From Thoreauomyces humboldtii (taxonomy: Eukaryota; Chytridiomycota; Chytridiomycetes; Spizellomycetales; Powellomycetaceae): a DNA stretch of 10,978 bases. Position 1 is the first letter of the stretch, and each line of letters opens with the position of its first letter. The translations under genes were made by a program, and so were the position numbers. The notes below the pieces were generated by a model that searched no databases, was not told where the DNA came from, and saw only the letters and a list, made by a program, of their open reading frames with translations. The stretch lies in contig JADGJA010000769.1 in the NCBI GenBank assembly GCA_027596035.1, forward strand, positions 1-10,978. The letters are read 5' to 3'. Positions 1-6,356 of this stretch are shown here, in pieces.

Positions 1-377
1 GGGTTCACCTCGCGGGACGGCAGATCTGATCATGCGTAGATGGGGGAGAGAGACCTGGTGTCTCAATGTAAATATCGATTAGTATAATATGCCCAGCCTC
101 TACAGGGCTACCTCCGGCTCACTATGCGTGATGAGACGCGTTTCAACTGAAGTCGAGCTATAACGGGTGATGGAGAGTCAACTCCGGGTTTGAGCGCCCA
201 GAAGGCTCCAATGTGGCCACTTCAGAGCACTACTGTAGACGCAGGATAAATGTTCGCAATTCCGGTCGATGCTCAAAGGAATATGAATCACCATCAGGTG
301 CAAAAGATCTACTACAGTCAGAGTGTATGGTCGTGTATGGTCGAGGGAAAACAGTCCATCGCAATAACAGGAATGGC
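1..377. other. Left-edge non-coding flank, downstream of the dienelactone hydrolase gene
   Basis: No gene is recognised here. Short open frames exist on both strands, but none has a recognisable domain or splice-linked partner. The right part should be the 3'UTR of the minus-strand hydrolase that stops at 378-380; no canonical AATAAA hexamer is visible on that strand. The only local structure is a perfect 10-bp tandem duplication, GTGTATGGTC, at 323-332 and 333-342, which is too short to interpret. Confidence 0.5.
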
Positions 378-1536
378 TCAAGCAGCGAAGGCCTTCTGGA
401 AGAACGCGGGGAGTCGTGCGTATACATCGTTGTAATCACGCGCGTTAACGGGGTTGTTCAGGTCTGCCCTTGCTCCGGCCCAACCTGGGTATTGGAATGC
501 AGGTAAGTATACTCGGGATGGTCTAACACTCAGAGATGGCCGGTAAAAAGACCACTTACCGTGATGCGACTCTGTGTATGACTTGAACTCTGAGAGAGCG
601 GCGACGGGCTTGCTCTTGACGAGCTCCTCCAGAGCCTTCTGCTGATCAGCAGGCTCGTCCTTGGAGACGAAACTGGCGATTGGAACGGCCAGGTCCTTGG
701 CGTCATCCGCAGAGAGAGCAGCAGGGTGCAGTTGCGCCACAGCGTCGAAGGTCTTATCGCTGTTGCCCAGGAGCATAACAATCTTTCCGCCCCAGCAGCT
801 GAATAGACGTTCGAGTTAGTACACATATACGATGAGACACTCGATAACTGAGCTCGATACTTACAGTCCGTAAATGCCGACCTTCTTGGCGCCGGACTTT
901 CGCAGCTCCGCAGAGACCTTGCGCAAGTCGGAAAGGCGGGCGGCGATGAAGTCGGGGGCAAAGTAAGCGCCAAACTCCTTCAAGATCTGGTTCCGCCTGA
1001 ACGCAAGGGAGTGAATAAACGCTTGCCAGAAAACCCTTCGTGCTCCGCATAGCCTTACGTCTCCTCGTCCGCGTCAGACAGCTCCCCCTCGGGCATCCTC
1101 TTGACATCGAACCCCTTCCCGTTGAAAACATCGGGGATGATGACTCGGGTGTTGGCCGCCTTGGCAACGATGTCGGCGCCCTGCTTTGTCTGGGCAGAGT
1201 GGCCGAAGATATCGTACAAGCTACGTCGCAAAGGCGATCAGTCGGTCAGCAGCTTGCGGAGATAAGATTACAAGGCTAGATAGAGGACTCACCAGACAAT
1301 CACATTGTCCGAAGTCTCTGGCCCAGTCTCATAGGTGGCGATGCCCGCAACGTTTCCGTTACGGCCGATTGGAGAGTAGTTCGAGGTGACGGCGGGAGTC
1401 GAGCAGCAGGCTGAAAGGAAAGCCTTTCAGCACGGAAGGTTTGCGCAACGTCGAAGTGCATACAGTAGGCTTTAGCCTATGCACTGGGACGAACAATTTG
1501 ATTAAATGAAGTCGAGCACCTACCAGCGGCACTCAT
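378..1536 (-). CDS. Dienelactone hydrolase family protein (AIM2-like alpha/beta hydrolase), six exons
   Basis: Read as minus-strand exons 1536-1524, 1410-1293, 1220-1059, 996-865, 798-560 and 484-378, giving 771 nt and 256 aa. All introns (113, 72, 62, 66 and 75 nt) have GT..AG ends and the frame stays open through every junction. Family features: an N-terminal Cys-Cys stretch (about residues 6-7), a YDIFG motif (46-50) followed by QTKQGAD, PDVF (73-76), and the nucleophile motif GLCWGG (141-146) with Cys143. The likely catalytic Asp is D189 in VSKDE and the His is H221 in SHHGW. The Cys-Asp-His triad defines the family, which hydrolyses dienelactones and related esters or lactones; fungal AIM2-like members are mostly of unknown substrate. 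No signal peptide is seen, so a cytosolic protein is likely. Exon 1 is tiny (ATG plus 10 nt), but the residues it joins to match the family N-terminus. Divergent from the allantoicase gene. Family call is firm; substrate unknown. Confidence 0.9.
1411..1523 (-). other. Intron 1 of the hydrolase gene, with two predicted RNA hairpins
   Basis: The donor is GTAGGT at 1523 downward and the acceptor TTTCAG ends at 1411. At 113 nt this is the longest intron of the gene. It holds two inverted repeats. One has arms AGTGCA+TAGGCT (1455-1460 and 1466-1471) and AGCCTA+TGCACT (1474-1485), with a 2-nt loop and a 5-nt bulge. The other has 9-bp arms at 1410-1418 and 1423-1431 with a 4-nt loop. The second stem contains the 3' splice-site AG. 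Whether this affects splicing is inference. Confidence 0.6.
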
Positions 1537-1762
1537 TTTGAATACTTGATATGTAGGTTGGAAGCGAGTGTGAGTGGGGGAATTTGCGCTTCTAACGGAT
1601 CTCGGGGTTGGGTAGAGATCTTCCTATGAGGGAGTGGGGAAATTTCAGACATCCGGGAACGGGGGCAAATTAGGATTCCGTCATGACCAGCAGTACCTTG
1701 ACCCTCTTCGAAGCACAACACCGGAGGGAAGTCGTCGTCGCCCCAGCACAGTTCGCGAAACA
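1537..1762. promoter_or_regulatory. Divergent promoter region between the hydrolase and allantoicase genes
   Basis: This 226-bp stretch separates two start codons on opposite strands, so it must carry both 5'UTRs and probably both core promoters. I see no TATA box. I also see no canonical HGATAR motif on either strand, which would be expected for GATA-factor nitrogen control of a ureide-degradation gene; the closest match, TGATAT near 1547, lacks the final purine. Regulatory elements may lie inside the genes or be divergent in this organism. Confidence 0.5.
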
Positions 1763-3090
1763 ATGGACCAAGCAACCACTCCAGCTCCCTTGCCTCCACC
1801 CAATCCATGGGCCACGCTTACGAACCTATCATGCGCTTCCGTAGACTCGCAGATCCTGTTTTCGACCGATGACTTCTTCTCGCCAGCAGAGAGGTTCCTG
1901 CTACCCGACCCACCCGTGTTCGACCCTTCGACGTTCACACCCTTCGGGAAGGAGATGGACGGATGGGAGACCCGTCGCAAGCGAACGGCAGGTCACGACT
2001 GGTGCATCATCCGACTGGGACTTCCGGGCCACATATCGGGCTTTGAGGTCGATACGGGCTTCTTCACCGGAAACCAGGCTCCTGGCATCTCCATCCAGGC
2101 AGTCACGTTGGACCAGGGTGCCGATGGGTCCCTGACCAGGAGGAGCGAGATCGGGTCCGCGTGCACCGAGGCGGAACTGGCTGCTGCTGAGAAGCTTGGA
2201 TCGAAGGATTGGACAGAGTTGGTGCCTTACACGCCGCTCGCGCCAGGTTACGAGGCGACGAGGTTGCATTACCTCCCTGCCGCGACCGTGTCGTCCGTGG
2301 GAGGAACACAGGCGAAGCCGTTCACGCATCTCAGGGTCAACCTGTTCCCCGATGGCGGCGTGGCTCGTTTCCGCGCGTTCGGGGTGGTGGTCAAGGACTG
2401 GTCCAAAGTCTCTTCCACCGAACTCGTGGATCTGGCACATGTCTCCCACGGGTACGGTCCTGTGAATCCGATTCGAGGGAAACCAAGTTCTCGCTTAAAC
2501 GGACGCTAATCCATCCATTTCAAACAGTGGTCGCGCGGTCAGTTTCTCGAACGCTCACTACGGTCACCCGCGCAACCTGATCGCGCCGGGACGATCCCTC
2601 ACCATGGCGGGCGGCTGGGAAACCGCTCGAAACCCGGATCGTCCCCGCGTCTACGTGGTCGATCCCACCACCCAGCAGCTCATCATCCCGGGCAAACACT
2701 GGGCCATCCTCGAGCTGGGCCACGCGGGCGTCGTCAAGCAGATCGAGATCGACACCAATTGGTTCAAGGGGAACTTCCCAGAGTCCGCCATCATCGAGGT
2801 AACATATGCGCCCATGTGTTTACGCGGCTGTCCGTGTCGTGTTGACCAAGAGATTCTTTGCCGACCTGCAGGCGGCTGATGTAGATCCCTCGAACGCGAG
2901 CCATCTAGTTGTCAACGATGAGCAGATCTCTTGGATTCCATTGGTTCAGCGAACTCGTCTGGGTCCTCACGCGCAGGTGGTTTTCGACATGCCGGAAAGT
3001 GCAGCCAAAAGGACGACCCACGTCCGAGTGACCATGTTCCCTGATGGCGGCATCAGTCGTGTCAGAGTGTTGGGACACATCTGTGATTAG
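1763..3090 (+). CDS. DAL2: Allantoicase (allantoate amidinohydrolase, EC 3.5.3.4), three exons
   Basis: Exons 1763-2451, 2528-2798 and 2872-3090 give 1179 nt and 392 aa; the introns (76 and 73 nt) are GT..AG and the first contains a GCTAAT branch-like site. Allantoicase hydrolyses allantoate to ureidoglycolate and urea in purine catabolism. The protein shows the family's two tandem beta-sandwich repeats: repeat 1 (about 30-210) with DGWETRRKR near 66-74 and HLRVNLFPDGGVARFR at 189-204; repeat 2 (about 231-389) with GRAVSFSNAHYGHPRNLIAPGR, GGWETARN near 258-265, and HVRVTMFPDGGISRVRV at 370-386. Splicing at CACGG/T restores HGGRAVSFSN, which is strongly family-like and fixes the first junction. 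The start is the first methionine before the conserved region; an in-frame ATG at 1634 exists but the residues it adds look non-conserved. Length is slightly above the usual 340-360 aa because of a proline-rich N-terminus. The yeast symbol is used by homology. Confidence 0.93.
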
Positions 3091-4403
3091 AGCGAAGCAG
3101 TTGCGATAGAACAGAGACACATAGTCAGTATAGAGAACGGGTATCAGAATCAGAAAAAGAGAAGCGCGTCATCATCATCTGGTGGTTGTTGGGCAGAGGA
3201 GTAGGAACCCAAGCAATTCGAGTTCGGAACCTTCGTTACTTTCATGTTCGTATCGACCACTTCATCATCAGCATGAAGCAGAGGCAAGGCAAAGCAGAAG
3301 TGTTATCGCAGGGGCAGCCGCCACCCGGCGTGTTGTACTTGACACCTCCCTCGTACACAAGTGAGAGCCACCCTGGATGGTAGACAAAGCAGCCCCCCAA
3401 CTTTTGAGTCAATGGCAGAAGATAACGGTTTTTGGCTGCCTAGTCCTCACTCTTGCACGACATCTCCCAATATGGACCGCAGCTTACATGCGGTTTCCAG
3501 ATCTCATCACAGCCTAGGACACATGTTGCTTCTTTCATCGCAGTGCATGTCAACACACGAACCCGTTTCGACAGACCCAAGAAGACCCCCGAAGGTCAGT
3601 CGTTCGGCTATTAGCGAAGTGACATGGTAGCATCGCCACGCCAGAAAGCATGTCGATAGAGCGAGCACATACAGCACATGCCTGATATCAGGATGCGTTC
3701 TCATTCGGAAGAGCAAGGGACTTTCTTCATCGATAGCGCTGTGGGAGGAGTGTCGGCAAAGGAGTGACCCAGTGAGTCCCTAACGAGATCCCTTACGTGC
3801 AGTGCAACCTTTCAGCAAGTATAGTGCGCGCGGGACCGAGGATGGAAGGAGAGCTCTTATGCCGGGTTGGAAACAAAACCCTTGTGGGATTGGAAGGATG
3901 TGTGGGGCCCCAGAGCTTGCTCAAGAATACAAGGAAGCCTCATCGCGATCATCTTTTCCCACGCATCAGATCTTCTATACGTGTTTTCAGAACCATGGGA
4001 AAATGTCTGATCCCTCTCTGATGACGGTGGTGCGGCGCGCGGGTCACGGATGAGGGAACCATGTGTTGCGCGGTGATTACGTACGCATCTGGAATTGCAA
4101 TCATCTCGTTCCAGTTTTTCCCACGAGAACCTCGGGTACCATCGCAATGAAAATGATTCGCTCACACATGATATTTACCTTTTGCATGAGAGACGGGCCC
4201 GATTCCGCGGTTGCTGCCTCCTGCTGTGCCTGCGGTCATCACGGCTCTCTTTCCTTTTTGCTGTTCATCAAGGGCGATTCAGTCTCATCTCATCATCCCT
4301 CCACGATCCTTGGGTCGGATCCCTTATTTGCCTTTTGTTCGATGAGAAAATATCCTGAAGACGGGAATCGGGAATGAATGACATGAATGGGAATGAGTGG
4401 AGG

Positions 4404-4446
4404 CCAATGGGAGAAATAGCATCCTCGGGGGCAGAACGGCGATTGG
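4404..4446. promoter_or_regulatory. Pair of CCAAT boxes in opposite orientation
   Basis: CCAAT lies at 4404-4408 and its reverse complement ATTGG at 4442-4446. They lie about 180 and 140 bp upstream of the TATA box at 4582. Their positions suit HAP/NF-Y complex sites for the downstream kinase gene. Pentamers occur by chance, so the call rests on position and pairing. Confidence 0.35.
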
Positions 4447-4460
4447 AAATAGTGACCATT

Positions 4461-4525
4461 CCGCATATGAGGGAGGGTGATCTCCTTCTTTCGTCATTGT
4501 CAGATGTACGAAGTAGCATATGCGG
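4461..4525. promoter_or_regulatory. Inverted pair of CCGCATATG / CATATGCGG elements
   Basis: A perfect 9-bp inverted repeat lies at 4461-4469 and 4517-4525. Each half holds the palindromic core CATATG, an E-box-type hexamer bound by some bHLH factors. The pair lies 60 to 120 bp upstream of the TATA box of the PAS-kinase-like gene, so a regulatory role is plausible but unproven. Confidence 0.3.
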
Positions 4526-4581
4526 TGCGGCCCCCGTCCCGCCCCCCTCCTTGTTCCCGTTCAACGCTATAGAGTACGGCA

Positions 4582-4588
4582 TATAAAG
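4582..4588 (+). promoter_or_regulatory. TATA box of the PAS-kinase-like gene
   Basis: TATAAAG lies 155 bp upstream of the kinase ATG at 4743. It is followed by a strongly pyrimidine-rich tract at about 4605-4637 (runs of TCC, then TTC), a common feature near fungal transcription starts. The start of transcription is therefore inferred to lie around 4610-4640, leaving a 5'UTR of roughly 100-130 nt. Confidence 0.55.
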
Positions 4589-4742
4589 GCTCAAGGTGCC
4601 ACTCATCCTCCTCCTCCTCTTCTTCGTCTTCTTCCAAAGCATCCCGTAACGTATCCCACCGTTCACTCAGTTCGGTCAATCATCGCTAACGGATCCTACC
4701 CATCACCTCTACTGTGTACTCCTTGGCATTACACTCTCCATC

Positions 4743-5885
4743 ATGGCCACCCAATGCATGCGTGCTCCGTCGTCGCGTCCTTACGAGCTTCAAAGCACGG
4801 CGACGTCCGCTCTCAGGCCAGCACCACCGCAACCGCGTCCTTCTCCCGCATCCACATCATCGACAGCACAGTCCTCGGCCGCTCCCTCCAACGCCCCTTG
4901 GGTGCTTCCCGCAGCCTTTCGCCAGCTCTACGGCACGGTCCAGGACAACCTCGGCTCGGGCGGATCCGGTCACATCTTCTCGGCGGTCCGTCGTTCCGAT
5001 CACAAGGAAGTGGCCGTCAAGCTGCTCCCAAAGTCGAGCGTCCCTCATCGAGCATGGGTCAAGGACGCCATCTTCGGTTGCATCCCTAGAGAGGTCCAGA
5101 CCCTCAAGAGCATCGACCATCCCAACGTCGTGGCCTTCTACGACCTCTTCCAGGACGCTCACATGTTCCTCATCGTCATGGAGCTCTTCGGCTCATCCTG
5201 GCGGACCGAACAGCTCACGAGCTTCGATCCGAACCCACTCCCCCTCGCGACGAGACCCACGAAAAGTCGAGCCATGGACCTGTTCGAACTCCTCGAGGTA
5301 CGGACCTTGACCGAGGACGACGCGAGGACCATCTTCATCCAGCTCGTCGAGTGCGCGGACCATCTCCTCTCCTCCCACGCCCTCATCCACGGTGACATCA
5401 AGGACGAGAACGTCCTCGTCGACTGGTCCGGTCCCAGACCCGTCGCCAAGCTCATCGACTTTGGGAGCGCCGTCGCATTGGTGCCCTACCGGATGTGCTC
5501 CCAGCGCGACTTTCGAGGGACCGTCGAGTTCGCTTCGCCAGAGGTCGTCCTCGGTCAACCTTACGACGCGGAGAAGACGGAGACCTGGTCGCTCGGAGTC
5601 CTCCTGTACGGGATGTTGAACAAGGGGTCAGGACCCTTCTTCACCCCGCAGGCGACGGCTTACTCTCCTTACGTGGTGCCCCTCTGCTCGGCCGCCTGCG
5701 GTCACCTCCTCTCGAGACTCCTCACCAAGAAGCAGGCGTCCAGAGCTGACTTCGCCGAGATCCTCGCCCATCCGTGGATCCTCAAGGGCAAGCTGGCGAG
5801 TCGACAGGCCCTTCCGTCAACCTCATCCATCTCCTCTCCCACTTCCACCACCACACCATCGTCTCCTCGACGTCTCGAAGAATGA
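4743..5885 (+). CDS. Serine/threonine protein kinase with a PAS-kinase-like catalytic domain, no PAS domain
   Basis: Intronless, 380 aa; the ATG has a good context (A at -3, G at +4). The first 60 residues are a Ser/Pro/Thr-rich, probably disordered tail. The catalytic domain covers about 63-348: glycine loop GSGGSG (71-76), AVK with Lys93, helix-C Glu117, catalytic loop HGDIKDEN (216-223), DFG (239-241) followed by SA, FRGTVEFASPEV (257-268) and WSLGVLLYGML (282-292), ending in HPWI (343-346). KLIDFGSA, GTxE(Y/F)xSPEV with GxPY, and a Glu (280) where most kinases have Asp before WSLG are typical of PAS kinases (PASK; yeast Psk1/Psk2), as is the FGSSW hinge extension (149-153) leading to DLFELLE. 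It has HGD instead of HRD, so it is a non-RD kinase. All residues needed for phosphotransfer are present, so it is probably active. PAS kinases normally carry a long N-terminal PAS region; this protein has none. A PIM-like or stand-alone kinase is the alternative reading. Convergent with the KIN1 gene. Confidence 0.87.
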   Translation: MATQCMRAPSSRPYELQSTATSALRPAPPQPRPSPASTSSTAQSSAAPSNAPWVLPAAFRQLYGTVQDNLGSGGSGHIFSAVRRSDHKEVAVKLLPKSSVPHRAWVKDAIFGCIPREVQTLKSIDHPNVVAFYDLFQDAHMFLIVMELFGSSWRTEQLTSFDPNPLPLATRPTKSRAMDLFELLEVRTLTEDDARTIFIQLVECADHLLSSHALIHGDIKDENVLVDWSGPRPVAKLIDFGSAVALVPYRMCSQRDFRGTVEFASPEVVLGQPYDAEKTETWSLGVLLYGMLNKGSGPFFTPQATAYSPYVVPLCSAACGHLLSRLLTKKQASRADFAEILAHPWILKGKLASRQALPSTSSISSPTSTTTPSSPRRLEE

Positions 5886-6356
5886 ACGGAAATCGGGCCG
5901 GAAACTCCTTTTTTTTTACCTCGGTGGACTCTTCTCTTACCAAAACGTATACCCTTCGGAATCACATTCCCTTCCTCTTGCCTTCTCATTTTTGTCTCCC
6001 TCGTGTGATCCCTTACCTCCACCCTTCTGATGCGTCCTTCCATGCACATACCATTTTTGTCTTTCCTTTGCTGCATTTGCACTTGGTCCTAACCACTTCG
6101 TCATGTCACTCCCTTTCATGGTGTGTCGAGGAGGTCGTTTCTAGTCGGTGCGCAAATCATACCCCCTCTTTCTGCTACCACTCTCTGTCTATGACTCCAA
6201 ATACCTGGGACGGACAGACTTCTCACATGATGAACAAACATTATGATAAATAAACATGAAAAAAGGATGGATGGGATCTCAAAAACGGGGGGGAATGATC
6301 AGGGATGAGTCGCAGATGAGACGTAACAAAAGTGTTAAAAATGTGTAGATGAGTTT
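5886..6356. other. Convergent 3' intergenic region between the two kinase genes
   Basis: This 471-bp stretch lies between two stop codons facing each other. The plus strand is CT/T-rich, with a run of nine T at 5909-5917, and carries one clear polyadenylation hexamer at 6249-6254. No gene is recognised: a plus-strand frame covering 5774-6253 overlaps the end of the kinase in another frame and has no domain. On the minus strand no AATAAA is seen for the KIN1 gene. Confidence 0.6.
6249..6254 (+). terminator. Polyadenylation signal AATAAA of the PAS-kinase-like gene
   Basis: The hexamer lies 364 nt after the kinase stop codon, in an A-rich patch (TTATGATAAATAAACATG) that precedes a run of A. 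The position would give a 3'UTR of about 380 nt. Fungal signals are loose, so an earlier site is possible. Confidence 0.4.

Larger units (their letters stand above)
3091..4742. other. Long intergenic region (about 1.65 kb) with no recognisable gene
   Basis: Open frames here reach about 100 codons on either strand but overlap one another, lack recognisable motifs and have no splice-linked continuation, so I do not call them genes. The left few hundred bases should hold the allantoicase 3'UTR and terminator; no AATAAA is seen there. The right end holds the promoter of the following kinase. The length is unusual beside the compact genes around it, so a non-coding transcript or a small unrecognised gene remains possible. 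No tRNA-like A/B-box arrangement was noticed. Confidence 0.5.

Noticed and set aside
3681..3692. 12-bp palindrome CCTGATATCAGG
   Set aside because: Two to three such palindromes are expected by chance in a window of this size, and it is far from any start codon.
3874..3888. Near-match of CAAAACCCTTGTGGG to a segment at 9911-9926 upstream of KIN1
   Set aside because: It needs a 1-nt gap and is of a length expected by chance when comparing all positions in 11 kb.
4018..4030. CTGATGA reminiscent of a snoRNA box C
   Set aside because: The leading purine is missing and no paired box D with terminal stem was found.
3361..4377. Frames of 74-104 codons on both strands in the long intergenic region
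   Set aside because: Several mutually overlapping frames, no motifs, and no coding-like composition; treated as chance.
4520..5310. Overlapping plus-strand frames of 189 and 198 codons at the start of the kinase gene
   Set aside because: They are Ser/Arg/Pro-rich out-of-frame shadows of the PAS-kinase-like coding sequence with no domain.
5774..6253. 159-codon plus-strand frame running past the kinase stop
   Set aside because: It begins inside the kinase in another frame, is low complexity, and lies in a T/C-rich 3'UTR.
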